Origin: Mycolicibacterium parafortuitum
GTDB lineage: Bacteria; Actinomycetota; Actinomycetes; Mycobacteriales; Mycobacteriaceae
Reading direction: 5' to 3'
Length of the DNA: 64,000 bases
Assembly (NCBI RefSeq): GCF_002086815.1
Contig: NZ_MVID01000004.1
Location: forward strand, 62,001-126,000
Positions 54,072 to 62,448 of this stretch are shown piece by piece; position 1 is the first letter of the stretch, and every line of letters starts with the position of its first letter. The translations under genes and the position numbers were made by a program. A model generated the notes under the pieces. That model was not told the origin of the DNA. It searched no databases and saw only the letters and a program-made list of their open reading frames with translations.

Positions 54072-54722
54072 GGTGCCGAACGTCGACGGTCGCGCCCACG
54101 TCCTGGTCGGGTACGCGCCGAATCCGCGGGCCTCCATCGCGGTGGCCAGTTTGGTGCCCCGGCGCAGCGCGAAGACCAGCAGCGCGAACGCCTGCCCCAG
54201 GAAGCGCCGGACCCGCGCATGGTCGGCGACCCCACGCGCGCGGCGGGCATGACCGAGGTACTCCCAGTCCTGGCGCAGCAACCCGACCATGCGCATACCG
54301 GCCAGCGCGCCGACGACGAAGCGCGCGGGCAGCTTCAGCACCTGCCCGAGCCCGTCGGCGAGCTCGGTCGGATGGACGTCGATGAACAGGACCGCCGACG
54401 GCAACGCGATGGCCAGCACCCGCAGGAACATCGCCAGCGCCAGCTCGATCGATCCGTCGCTGACGTTGATCAGCAGGAAGTGCCAGTGCACGGTGCCGGC
54501 CGGCTCCCCGTAGAAGAGGTTGGTCACCGCGGTCAGCGCGGCAGCGACGGTGATCAGAGCCGCGCGAATCAGGAACGGCCGCAACGGGACTCGCAGCGCG
54601 GCGAACAACGGGATCTCCAGGACCAGCGCTGTCAGCGCGGACACCCAGTCGACGCTGAGCACCAGCACGACCGCGATCATCGCGGCGGCCAGCAGCTTCG
54701 CGACGGGGTTGACGCGGATCAC
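53973..54722 (-). CDS. ykoC: ECF transporter transmembrane subunit EcfT (YkoC-like)
   Basis: 249 residues, about five to six membrane helices. Two EcfT cytoplasmic helices with Ala-Arg-Gly motifs are seen: LGHARRARGVAD and MEARGFGAYPTRTW, the signals that dock the ATPase. GTG at 54722 overlaps the ATPase stop (GTGA). Part of the thiamine-type importer controlled by the TPP riboswitch. Its 3' end overlaps the convergent MFS gene by 99 bp. Confidence 0.85.
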   Translation of the reverse strand: MIRVNPVAKLLAAAMIAVVLVLSVDWVSALTALVLEIPLFAALRVPLRPFLIRAALITVAAALTAVTNLFYGEPAGTVHWHFLLINVSDGSIELALAMFLRVLAIALPSAVLFIDVHPTELADGLGQVLKLPARFVVGALAGMRMVGLLRQDWEYLGHARRARGVADHARVRRFLGQAFALLVFALRRGTKLATAMEARGFGAYPTRTWARPSTFGTSELALIAGAAVIATAAVVVSVTTGHWDFVGGR

Positions 54723-56191
54723 GGTCGCACCGGGGCCGACAACACGAACCGGTGGTCGGCGAGCGCGTCGACGAATTCCGCATCGTGCGTGACGGCGACG
54801 ACGGCCGTTCCGGCATCGGCGATTTCGGCCAGCAACCGGATCAGCTCGGCCCAGGTGCGGCGGTCCTGACCGAAGGTGGGTTCGTCGAGGACGATCATCG
54901 CGGGCCGGCTGACCAACACGGTGGCCACCGACAGCCTGCGCTTCTCGCCCCCGGAAAGTGTGTACGGGCTGCGATCGGCGAGGTGCTCCAGATGCAACCG
55001 GGCGAGTAGGTCGTCGGTCAGCGCGGCGGTGTCGGCCGCATCGCGCTTCAACGCCTTCGGCCCCAGTGCCAGTTCGTCGCGGACGGTGCCGGTGAGGAAC
55101 TGGTGTTCGGGGTCCTGAAAAACGGTGCCGATGCGGGTGAGCAGTTCCTTGGATCGCCACGTCGCCGGGTCTCGCCTGCGCGGCGACGGGGCCAGGCCGT
55201 CCGCCGCGCGCAGCGTCCCGGAGCGGGGGGCCAGCAGCCCGCCGAGGGTCAGGGCGAGGGTGGACTTCCCGGAACCGTTGGGCCCGGTGATCGCCGTGAC
55301 GCGTCCGCGCGGGATCTCCAGGCCGATCCCGTCGCGCACGGCCGGCCCGCCGCGGTACCCGACCGCGAGGTCCGTCGCCGTCAGCACCGGCTCGGGCGTC
55401 GTGACGGGATGGCGCGGCACCGGCGCGATGGGACGGTCCGGCACCCAGATACCGGACTGCACGAGGTGGTCGCGCTGACGGGTGATGGTGTCCTCGGGTG
55501 CGCCGTCGGCGACGACGGAGCCGTCGCCGCCGAGGACGACGACCCGGTCGATGACGGGCAGCCACACGGCGGTGCGGTGTTCCACGACGAGGACGGTCGC
55601 ACCGGTGATCTCGGCCGCCCTGGTGACCGCGTCACGCACCTCGAGCACGCCGCCGGGGTCGAGGTTCGCGGTGGGTTCGTCCAGCAGGATCAGCCCGGGC
55701 CGCATCGCGAGCACACCGGCGAGCGCCAGCCGCTGTTTCTGGCCGCCGGACAGTTGCGAGGTGTCGTGGTCGAGCGGGAGGTCCAGGCCGACCTCGGCCA
55801 GTGCCGCCGTGACGCGCGGCCAGATCGCTTCGCGCGCAACGCCGAAGTTCTCCATACCGAATGCGACGTCGTCACCGACCCGCGACAGGATCACCTGCGC
55901 GTCGGGGTCCTGCAGCACCATCCCGATCCGGTCGCGGCGCTGTGCCGGCGGTGAGCCGTCGACCAGCAGGCGGCCCTGCGCGTGCCCGTCATCGGCACCG
56001 CCGAGCAGGCCGGCCAGGCCTTGCAGCAGGGTCGATTTCCCGGATCCGGACGGCCCGAGCAGCAGCACCCGCTCGCCCGGGGCGATGTGCAGATCGAGAT
56101 CCTTTGCCGCCCAGTGCTGTTGACCGGCGTGCTGCCACCCCCAGCCGTCCGCCCGCACCTCGGCGCCGCCGGTGCGGGGATCCGGCGTCAT
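54719..56191 (-). CDS. ykoD: Fused double ECF ATPase (YkoD-like)
   Basis: 490 residues, two ABC domains in one chain. Domain 1: GPSGSGKST, LSGGQKQRLALA, LILLDEPTANLDP. Domain 2: GPNGSGKST, LSGGEKRRLSVA, MIVLDEPTFGQD. The Q-loop of each is present (VLQDPDAQ and VFQDPEHQ). Equivalent to EcfA plus EcfA', fused as in YkoD and Rv2326c. ATG at 56191 overlaps the YkoE stop by 4 bp. Powers import by the YkoE S component. Confidence 0.9.
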   Translation of the reverse strand: MTPDPRTGGAEVRADGWGWQHAGQQHWAAKDLDLHIAPGERVLLLGPSGSGKSTLLQGLAGLLGGADDGHAQGRLLVDGSPPAQRRDRIGMVLQDPDAQVILSRVGDDVAFGMENFGVAREAIWPRVTAALAEVGLDLPLDHDTSQLSGGQKQRLALAGVLAMRPGLILLDEPTANLDPGGVLEVRDAVTRAAEITGATVLVVEHRTAVWLPVIDRVVVLGGDGSVVADGAPEDTITRQRDHLVQSGIWVPDRPIAPVPRHPVTTPEPVLTATDLAVGYRGGPAVRDGIGLEIPRGRVTAITGPNGSGKSTLALTLGGLLAPRSGTLRAADGLAPSPRRRDPATWRSKELLTRIGTVFQDPEHQFLTGTVRDELALGPKALKRDAADTAALTDDLLARLHLEHLADRSPYTLSGGEKRRLSVATVLVSRPAMIVLDEPTFGQDRRTWAELIRLLAEIADAGTAVVAVTHDAEFVDALADHRFVLSAPVRP

Positions 56192-56817
56192 TGGGGTTGG
56201 CGGGTCGGCACCACCCTGCCGGAGGCGAAGCGGCTCAGCGCACCGGTCTTGGCCAGCCCCCGCACCACGTACCACGACAGCACGCCGGCCAGCAGGGCAC
56301 CGGAGATCACCGCGGAGCCGGTGTAGATCGCCGCGAACGCGGTGGTCGATCCGGGATACCAGAGGATCAGGTCGTTGATCGCCAGGGTCACGCCCGCCGC
56401 GGCGCCGGCGAGCGCGGCCACGGGCAGGTTCCAGCGCCGGTACAGGAACAGCGCGAACACCAGCTCCGCGCCGAGGCCCTGCACGAGCCCGGATTCGATG
56501 GTCAGCACACCCCACTGGTTGCCGACGAGCGCGGACACGGTCGCGGCGACCAGTTCGCCGTACAGCGCCGCCCCCGGTTTGCGGATCACCAGCGCGGTCA
56601 GCACGCCGGCGAACAGCCAGCCGCCGCCGGCGAGTGCCTGCAGACCGGGCAGCGCCGCCGACAGCGGGGCCGTGATCGGGTTCGACGCGACGTTCCAGAA
56701 CACGAAGACCAGACCCGCCGCTACGGCGAGCACACTGGCGACGACGATGTCGACGACCCGCCAGCGCAGGACGGGTTTGGGGTGGTGGTTCATGTCGTCG
56801 TTTATGAAAGCGTTCAC
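56188..56817 (-). CDS. ykoE: ECF transporter S component (YkoE-like, thiamine precursor)
   Basis: 209 residues, about six membrane helices. WRVVDIVVASVLAVAAGLVFVFWN at the start and GAELVFALFLYRRWNLPVAALAGAAAGV fit the YkoE family for HMP/thiamine uptake. GTG at 56817 is preferred: the riboswitch 3' end AGGGAG acts as ribosome site with 6-bp spacing; an ATG at 56823 directly abuts it. First gene of the ykoE-ykoD-ykoC operon. Confidence 0.86.
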   Translation of the reverse strand: MNAFINDDMNHHPKPVLRWRVVDIVVASVLAVAAGLVFVFWNVASNPITAPLSAALPGLQALAGGGWLFAGVLTALVIRKPGAALYGELVAATVSALVGNQWGVLTIESGLVQGLGAELVFALFLYRRWNLPVAALAGAAAGVTLAINDLILWYPGSTTAFAAIYTGSAVISGALLAGVLSWYVVRGLAKTGALSRFASGRVVPTRQPQ

Positions 56818-56821
56818 CTGC

Positions 56822-56914
56822 ATCTCCCTACGCCGGCATTACCCGGTCAGGTTCGTACGGTCGACAGCCGGTCAGCCGTCCTCTCAGCGCACTCGGTGTG
56901 CACTCCCGTGTGGA
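56822..56914 (-). promoter_or_regulatory. TPP riboswitch (thi-box) before ykoE
   Basis: Read on the minus strand, the conserved elements appear in order: CACGGGAGTGC (P1/P2 5' side), GCTGAGAGG (pyrimidine-sensor CTGAGA), then AACCTGACCGGGTAATGCC and GGCGTAGGGAG (P4/P5 and P1 3' side). These match the TPP aptamer, including the invariant CTGAGA and TAATGCC. The ribosome site of ykoE is part of its 3' end, so TPP binding would hide it and block translation of the thiamine importer. Confidence 0.93.
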
Positions 56915-56925
56915 TCGCGTCCAAG

Positions 56926-57498
56926 CTAGCGCATAGCCGGGGCCCACACCAGAGCGTCGCCGGCCTCGGTCACCACGTAGTCGGCGGACGTGACCGGGTC
57001 ACACCGGTCGATGAACACGAGTTCCTGTGCGGCCCAACGGTCCCAGTGCGGGCGGTAGGTGTCGCCGTCGCGCTGCAGGGCGCGGTGTTTGCGGATGTCG
57101 GCGGGGGTCTCGACCCAGATCCCCAGATCGGCCATCGCGCGGTTCTGCGCGGACAGTGCGCCGACGCCCTCGACGATGAGCCGCCGCCCGGCCTCGACGG
57201 TGTGCCATCCGTGCGGTGCGCCAGTGCCCCAGTCCCACTGCCGCCAGCGGCCGGGCCGCCCCGCGGTGCGTGGCCGCAGCAGTTCCGCGCCGATGTGCTC
57301 GCTCGCCCAGGCCAGACCGTCCCAGCCGGGATAGATGTCGTCGAGGCGCACCACGACGCTCTCGGGCCAGCAGCGCTGCAGCTGATCGGCCAGCGTGGAC
57401 TTGCCCGAACCGGAGCGGCCGTCGATCAACACCGTCGTCGCCTTCGCCGCCAGCAGGCGGCGTACCACGGTGTCGACGGTCACCAACGCATTCTGCAC
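56926..57498 (-). CDS. P-loop nucleoside/uridine kinase-like protein
   Basis: 190 residues. Walker A DGRSGSGKSTLAD, VVRLDDIYPGWDGL after it, and VEGVGALS are the pattern of uridine/phosphoribulokinase-like kinases in actinobacteria, often annotated AAA or uridine kinase family. A conserved IRKHRALQRDGDTYRPHWDRW region follows. Substrate unknown. It ends 12 bp before the riboswitch start and could share its transcript. Confidence 0.8.
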   Translation of the reverse strand: MQNALVTVDTVVRRLLAAKATTVLIDGRSGSGKSTLADQLQRCWPESVVVRLDDIYPGWDGLAWASEHIGAELLRPRTAGRPGRWRQWDWGTGAPHGWHTVEAGRRLIVEGVGALSAQNRAMADLGIWVETPADIRKHRALQRDGDTYRPHWDRWAAQELVFIDRCDPVTSADYVVTEAGDALVWAPAMR

Positions 57499-57547
57499 GC
57501 AGATTGTCCGGAGATGGCCTCCGCTTGACGCTCGCGGATGTGAGCGC

Positions 57548-58210
57548 TCAGGATTCGTTGAGATAGGTCAGCACCGCGAGGACGCGACGGTCTCCCTGTT
57601 GCGGGATGGGCAGTTTGGCGAAGATGTTGCCGACGTGCTTGCGCACCGCCGCCTCGGACACGACCAGCCGATCGGCGATCTGCGGGTTGGTCAGACCCTG
57701 CGCCATCAGGCCGAGCACCTCCTCCTCACGGGGAGTCAGCGCACCGAGGACTCCACGCCGCCGCGACGCACCGACCAGCGCGACGACGATGTCCGGGTCG
57801 ATGATCGTTGCACCGGAAGCGATCTCACGGACGGCGTCCAGGAAGTGACGGACGTGGGCGACCCGGTCCTTGAGCAGGTAGCCGAGCCCACCGCGGCCGG
57901 TGTCCGCGTCGCGGTCGAGTAGCTGCTCGAGTGAGCCGACGGTGGTGTACTGCGACAGGATGACCACGGGCAGCCCCGGGGTGGCGCGGCGCAGTTCGAT
58001 CGCAACTCGGATGCCTTCGTCGGTGTGCGTCGGCGGCATCCGGACGTCGGTGACGACCACATCCGGCTGGTGGACGCGAGTGGCCTCGCGTAATTCGTCG
58101 GCTGACCCGACGGCGGCGCACACCTGGTGCCCGTCCGACTCAAGCACGGTGACGATGCCGGTCCGCAGCAGCGGAGCGTCCTCGGCGAGCACGACACGCA
58201 GGTTCGTCAC
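57548..58210 (-). CDS. LuxR/NarL-family response regulator
   Basis: 220 residues. Receiver with VVLAEDAPLLRTGI and phospho-acceptor D55 (VVTDVRMPP), switch Lys in YLLKDRV, and C-terminal HTH LTPREEEVLGLMAQGLTNPQIADRLVVSE. GTG at 58210 overlaps the kinase stop (GTGA). Output regulator of the adjacent HisKA_3 kinase; the 28-bp palindrome upstream of the operon is a possible binding site. Confidence 0.92.
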   Translation of the reverse strand: MTNLRVVLAEDAPLLRTGIVTVLESDGHQVCAAVGSADELREATRVHQPDVVVTDVRMPPTHTDEGIRVAIELRRATPGLPVVILSQYTTVGSLEQLLDRDADTGRGGLGYLLKDRVAHVRHFLDAVREIASGATIIDPDIVVALVGASRRRGVLGALTPREEEVLGLMAQGLTNPQIADRLVVSEAAVRKHVGNIFAKLPIPQQGDRRVLAVLTYLNES

Positions 58211-59430
58211 AGCGGGGTCCGCATCGTCAGCTCGGTGGGCCCGCCGGTGGGGCTGACGATCGTCAGTGTGCCGTTGAGGGCCTCCAGGCGGGCGGCCAGG
58301 GTGGCCAGCCCGCGACCCGGTTCGATGCGGGCTCCGCCGTGGCCGTCGTCGCGGATCACCATTTCCCACAACGCTTTTCTGCGCTGCGCGGCGATGGTCA
58401 CCGAGGTGGCGCCGGCATGCTTGACGACGTTGGTGAGCGTCTCGTTGAGCACCAGGTAGGCGGCGTGCTCGACGGGTGCGGGCAGTCGGCCCGGTCTCTC
58501 GGTGTCGCCGAAGTCGGCCTGCACCGCCAGCGGGTACTGCGCGATCAGATCGGCTGCGGCGGCGGCGAGTCCATGTTCGGTCAGTGCCCGCGGCAGGATT
58601 CCCAGCAGCACCGAGCGCAGTTCGGCGGCGATGTCGTCGACCTGGCGGTGGGCGTCGGCGGCGAGGCGCCCGGTGTCGTCGTCGCCGTGGGTGTTCTCGG
58701 CGATGCCCAGCGTCAACGCGAGCGCGACGAGCCGGTGCTGGACCCTGTCGTGCAGGTCGCTCTCGATCCTGCGGCGCTCCTGCTCGACGGCGTCCAGCAG
58801 CGCGGTCCGCGACTGTTCGAGGCGGGCCACCTCACGCTGCAGCGCCTGCGGATCCGTCAGGGCGGCCGAGGTGATCTGCCCGACGGCGGCGGCGTAGCCG
58901 CCGTTGAGATAGGCGGTCAGGATCAGGATCGCGGTGCCCAGCGGCACGGCAGCCCACGCCTCGGCGGGCGAATCGACCAGCCACAGCCCGACATTGATCG
59001 GCTCACCGGGACCGACCAGCGACGGCGCCGCGACCAGCACGGCGGTCAGGATCGCCGAGAACCCCACGCACACAACACCCCACGGGCCGGTGCCCAGCGC
59101 CGTCAGGAGCAGGTAGCCGACCTGCCGCAGACTCGGTAGACGATGCTCGGCGCGCGCCGCCGCCAGATCCCGCCTGGCGCGGTCGGCGGCCGCCTCGTCG
59201 ATCAGCGCCAGCCGCGCACATTCGATCTCCAGCAGCGGCGCCCACACCGCGGTGCGCAGCGGCCGGGACAGGCCCGCCAGGATCAGCACCGGAGAAGCGA
59301 CGAACAGCACCGCGCCGAGCACACCACCGAACAGCGTCCACAGCAGTGCGCGCCACGGCCAGGCCGACACCAGGTACCCCGGCCCGGACACCATCGCGGC
59401 GCCCACAGATCGCGTCGGGGCCGAGACCAT
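58207..59430 (-). CDS. Sensor histidine kinase (HisKA_3 type)
   Basis: 407 residues. Four membrane helices in 20-190, then the dimerisation motif EQERRRIESDLHDRVQHRL with phospho-acceptor H227, and an ATPase domain with NETLTNVVKHAGAT and DDGHGGARIEPGRGLATL. ATG at 59430 overlaps the stop of the CPBP gene (TGATG). NarX/DesK-like, sensing at the membrane. It forms an operon with the protease and response regulator. Confidence 0.9.
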   Translation of the reverse strand: MVSAPTRSVGAAMVSGPGYLVSAWPWRALLWTLFGGVLGAVLFVASPVLILAGLSRPLRTAVWAPLLEIECARLALIDEAAADRARRDLAAARAEHRLPSLRQVGYLLLTALGTGPWGVVCVGFSAILTAVLVAAPSLVGPGEPINVGLWLVDSPAEAWAAVPLGTAILILTAYLNGGYAAAVGQITSAALTDPQALQREVARLEQSRTALLDAVEQERRRIESDLHDRVQHRLVALALTLGIAENTHGDDDTGRLAADAHRQVDDIAAELRSVLLGILPRALTEHGLAAAAADLIAQYPLAVQADFGDTERPGRLPAPVEHAAYLVLNETLTNVVKHAGATSVTIAAQRRKALWEMVIRDDGHGGARIEPGRGLATLAARLEALNGTLTIVSPTGGPTELTMRTPL

Positions 59431-60299
59431 CACCTGAGTCTAGAACCGGTGCACACGATGGCCGCGACGAACGGCGTCAGCCCGATGCAGAGCAGCAGCG
59501 TCGTCGCGTTGATCCCGATCCGGTCGCCGAAGATCTCGGACATACCCAGTGCCACGACCAGGTTCGCCCCCGCATGCAGGACCGCGCAGGGCCACACGGA
59601 GCCGGTCCTCGACCACAGCCAGCCGATGACGAACTCCAGCATGATGCTCAGCGGCACCCACCCCAGCATGCTGAAGACCGCCTCCGAGACCGGCACGTCG
59701 CCGCCGAAGTAGCCGACCCACGGCAGCGGCCAGTGCCAGATCCCCCAGATCAGCCCGGTCAGAAACGTGGTGGCGACCGGCCGTCCCGGCACCAGGCGGT
59801 CCCGCAGATAGGCCGTCCAGCCGTATTCCTCACCCCAGAAGATCGGCGCGGCGGCAATGCAGACGAGCGGACCCGCCGCGAGATAGGCCCACGCGGTGGC
59901 GGGCATGTCGAGGTCGGCGACCGACCACCAACCGAGAACGGCAGCGGCGGTGACCCCGATCAGCAGGACGCCCCACGGGATCGTCGCCGCGGCCAGCCAG
60001 TACCGCCAGGACGATCGCATGTTCAGGCGCAGGCCGGAACCGGCGAATCCCTCGCGGGTGATCCACCGCCGGACGATGCAGGCGGCGATCGCCGGGACGA
60101 ACGCCGCGGTCGCCAACTGGATCCCCGGGTCGTCCAGTGACCCGCCCAGACCGTGTACCGCCAGCCACGGCACCCACGCGCCGACGAATGCCAGCGCCAG
60201 ATACCAGAGCACCCCTCGCGTGCGGTGCGCCGGCGCCGCGGTGGCGGGCTCACCGGTTGTGGGTTCACAGCGTGCGGTGGTCGTGTCAGCCGGTTCCAT
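59430..60299 (-). CDS. CPBP-family intramembrane metalloprotease
   Basis: 289 residues, eight membrane helices. Active-site motif 1 is WGEEYGWTAYL (EE kept; the usual Arg of EExxxR is Thr), motif 2 GIWHWPL and motif 3 AVLHAGANL supply the His ligands. CPBP proteases are related to CAAX prenyl endopeptidases. Coupled to the histidine kinase gene, so it may cut a signal or the kinase itself (inference). Confidence 0.85.
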   Translation of the reverse strand: MEPADTTTARCEPTTGEPATAAPAHRTRGVLWYLALAFVGAWVPWLAVHGLGGSLDDPGIQLATAAFVPAIAACIVRRWITREGFAGSGLRLNMRSSWRYWLAAATIPWGVLLIGVTAAAVLGWWSVADLDMPATAWAYLAAGPLVCIAAAPIFWGEEYGWTAYLRDRLVPGRPVATTFLTGLIWGIWHWPLPWVGYFGGDVPVSEAVFSMLGWVPLSIMLEFVIGWLWSRTGSVWPCAVLHAGANLVVALGMSEIFGDRIGINATTLLLCIGLTPFVAAIVCTGSRLR

Positions 60300-60350
60300 G
60301 TCACCAGTTCAGCGTCCGCAGCCGGCCGGGTCGCTCACCCCGGCGCCCGT

Positions 60351-60378
60351 CCTGGGGTAGCGCACGCGCTACCCCAGG
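60351..60378. promoter_or_regulatory. 28-bp near-perfect palindrome (operator or hairpin)
   Basis: Arm CCTGGGGTAGCGC (60351-60363) and arm GCGCTACCCCAGG (60366-60378) around AC; a perfect 13-bp inverted repeat. It lies 10 bp downstream of the SDR gene stop and 52 bp upstream of the CPBP-kinase-regulator operon start. It is not followed by a T run on either strand, so it could be an operator for the operon or a U-less terminator of the SDR transcript. Confidence 0.6.
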
Positions 60379-60387
60379 CGGCCGGTG

Positions 60388-61239
60388 CTACGCCGACGCC
60401 AGTTGTGCTCCGTCACCGAAATCGGTGCTGCGCGAGAGTTGTTCCCATTGCCGGATGTCGTCATCGACTTCCGCGCGTGCCACCCCCACCAGCCGCAGGG
60501 CGTCCGAGCCGAGCACCAGATGCGCCGGGGGCCGCGGTAGGTCCAAGATGCTGAGTACGGCCGCGGCGGCTTTCTCCGGGTTGCCGAGCTGCCTGCCACT
60601 GGCCGCGACCCGGGCCTCACGGATGGGATCGAACAACGCGTCGTAGTCGGCGATCTCGCGGGTGTTCCGCGTCATCGAACGGCCGGCCCAGTCGGTGCGG
60701 AACGACCCGGGTTCGACCGCGGTCACGTGGATGCCGAACTGCGACACTTCCTTTCGCAGGCTTTCCAGCATCCCTTCGACGGCGAACTTGCTGGCGCAGT
60801 ATGCGGACATGCCCGGGACCGCCATCAGGCCGCCCATCGACGTCACCGCCATCAAGTGGCCGGCGCGTCGCCGTCGCATGTACGGCAGGACCGCCTGGAG
60901 GGTGGCGACCACACCGAAGACGTTGGTCTCGAACTGTTCTCGCCATTGCGGCAGCGGTGTCTCCTCGAAGACACCTTCGACGCCGTATCCGGCGTTCGCG
61001 ATCACGACGTCGAGGGGCCCGACGGTCGCCTCGACGTCTGAGACCACAGCGGAGACGGCCGCGTCGTCGGTGACGTCGAGCAGCCGGGCGTGCGCCCGGC
61101 CCGGGGCCGACGATTCGAAGGCCTCAGCGTCTTGAAACTTGCGCACAGTGCCCACCACCTGGTGTCCGGCCGCGAGTGCACCCCGCGCGAAAGCGCGCCC
61201 GAGGCCGCTGCTGACCCCGGTGATCAGGATGGTCTTCAT
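60388..61239 (-). CDS. Short-chain dehydrogenase/reductase
   Basis: 283 residues. Nucleotide motif ITGVSSGLGRAFARGAL, NAGYGVEG, catalytic Ser in VTSMGG and Tyr-Lys in YCASKFAVEG. NADP-type classical SDR. Start overlaps the membrane-protein stop (ATGA). Regulated with it by the divergent TetR protein. Substrate unknown. Confidence 0.88.
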   Translation of the reverse strand: MKTILITGVSSGLGRAFARGALAAGHQVVGTVRKFQDAEAFESSAPGRAHARLLDVTDDAAVSAVVSDVEATVGPLDVVIANAGYGVEGVFEETPLPQWREQFETNVFGVVATLQAVLPYMRRRRAGHLMAVTSMGGLMAVPGMSAYCASKFAVEGMLESLRKEVSQFGIHVTAVEPGSFRTDWAGRSMTRNTREIADYDALFDPIREARVAASGRQLGNPEKAAAAVLSILDLPRPPAHLVLGSDALRLVGVARAEVDDDIRQWEQLSRSTDFGDGAQLASA

Positions 61240-61823
61240 CGGACCCGTCTCGCAGCCGCGACGGTCAGCAGAGCAGCCGACACCAGGAAGTAGAACGCAC
61301 CGAACGCGGCGTACGGCGCGATGTCGACCACGCTGGGCATCGCGGGGGCGCCGGCCTCCCGCAGGAACATCGCGCCCGCGAAGGCCGACTGCGCACCGCT
61401 GAGCACCATCACCCACTGCGCGCCGACCCGTCGCCAGCGCCGTACCGCGGTGCCCAGTTGCAGCAGGCCCGCCAGCGCGGCCCAGACACCGAACACCGCC
61501 AGCACCGCGTGCATGCCCGCGGTGAGGGCCCATCCGACCGCGGCGGTGGTCAGGGTGCTGACCACCGCGTTGAACAGCTGGGTCGGGTTGCGCCGCAGGC
61601 CCCCGTTCTGGCGGGCGTCGACCGCGTTGGCGACGGCGTCCCAGGCCGGATAGACCAACAGCAGCGTGGCGGCCACCATTGCCGATTTCGGGCCGAGGGT
61701 CACCGCGGCGGCCACCCAGACCAGCGACACCGCGCCACGCAGTGCGTAGTACGACCGCAGCCAGCGGTCGGCACCGGCTGTCACCTCAGCGTGCGCGAGG
61801 TCGTTCGCGAGTTGATCGGACAT
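61236..61823 (-). CDS. DUF308-like membrane protein
   Basis: 195 residues, about six membrane helices (LVWVAAAVTLGPKSAMVAATLLLVYPAWDAVANAV and later), similar in layout to HdeD/DUF308 proteins. First gene of a two-gene operon with the SDR, divergent from a TetR gene across 79 bp holding two palindromic operators. Function unknown. Confidence 0.72.
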   Translation of the reverse strand: MSDQLANDLAHAEVTAGADRWLRSYYALRGAVSLVWVAAAVTLGPKSAMVAATLLLVYPAWDAVANAVDARQNGGLRRNPTQLFNAVVSTLTTAAVGWALTAGMHAVLAVFGVWAALAGLLQLGTAVRRWRRVGAQWVMVLSGAQSAFAGAMFLREAGAPAMPSVVDIAPYAAFGAFYFLVSAALLTVAAARRVR

Positions 61824-61860
61824 GTCGTTCCCGCTTCCCGGGCATCCGCCCGATGTGGCT

Positions 61861-61911
61861 TGTAGTCATGTGACTACACTGACCCCACGGTAGTGTAGTC
61901 GCGTGACTACA
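61861..61911. promoter_or_regulatory. Two TetR operators (TGTAGTC-N4-GACTACA)
   Basis: TGTAGTCATGTGACTACA at 61861-61878 and TGTAGTCGCGTGACTACA at 61894-61911, 18 bp each with perfect 7-bp arms and starts 33 bp apart. The second covers the TetR start codon (61903). They lie between the divergent membrane-protein/SDR operon and the TetR gene. Confidence 0.88.
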
Positions 61912-62448
61912 GCAGCGCGAGAACGCAGCGACGCGGGCTCCCGAATCCGGCCGGTGGTACTGGCCCATGCAGCCGACCTGTTCGCCGAACGCGGCCCGGC
62001 GGCGACCTCGCTTCGTGACATCGCGGCGCGGTCGAATATCAACCAGGGATTGATCTTTCGGCATATCGGCAACAAGGAAGCCGTGGTCGCGGCGGTCCTG
62101 GAGTACCTCGCCGACGACCTCGCGGAGGCACAGAGATCCGGCGCCCCGCGAGACGAGATCCTCGCGCGCGCACAGCGCAGCTGGACGGTGATCGCCCGCA
62201 CGCAGTGGGACGGCTACGACGTTGGACGGCTACAGCAGAGATTTCCGAACATCGAGACGCTCATCGCCACTGCCGGCAGGTACACCGACGACGAGCCGAC
62301 AGCTCGGCTGGCCACCGCGGACGCGCTCGCCATGCAGCTCGGCTGGCATGTCTTCGGACCGTTCCTGCGGATCGCGGCAGGGATCCCCGACGACGTGCCG
62401 CGACCTGTCCCGGACATCACCGACACGATCCGCCGGCTGACGTCGTAG
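61903..62448 (+). CDS. TetR-family regulator
   Basis: 181 residues. HTH at about 20-62 (VVLAHAADLFAERGPAATSL, then NINQGLIFRHIGNKEAVVAA). Its own GTG start lies inside the second operator, so binding would block its transcription and translation start. It likely represses itself and the divergent DUF308-like/SDR operon; ligand unknown. Confidence 0.87.
   Translation: MTTAARERSDAGSRIRPVVLAHAADLFAERGPAATSLRDIAARSNINQGLIFRHIGNKEAVVAAVLEYLADDLAEAQRSGAPRDEILARAQRSWTVIARTQWDGYDVGRLQQRFPNIETLIATAGRYTDDEPTARLATADALAMQLGWHVFGPFLRIAAGIPDDVPRPVPDITDTIRRLTS

Noticed and set aside
59430..60299. CPBP protein as a phage-defence Abi gene
   Set aside because: No defence neighbours; it is co-translated with a two-component system.
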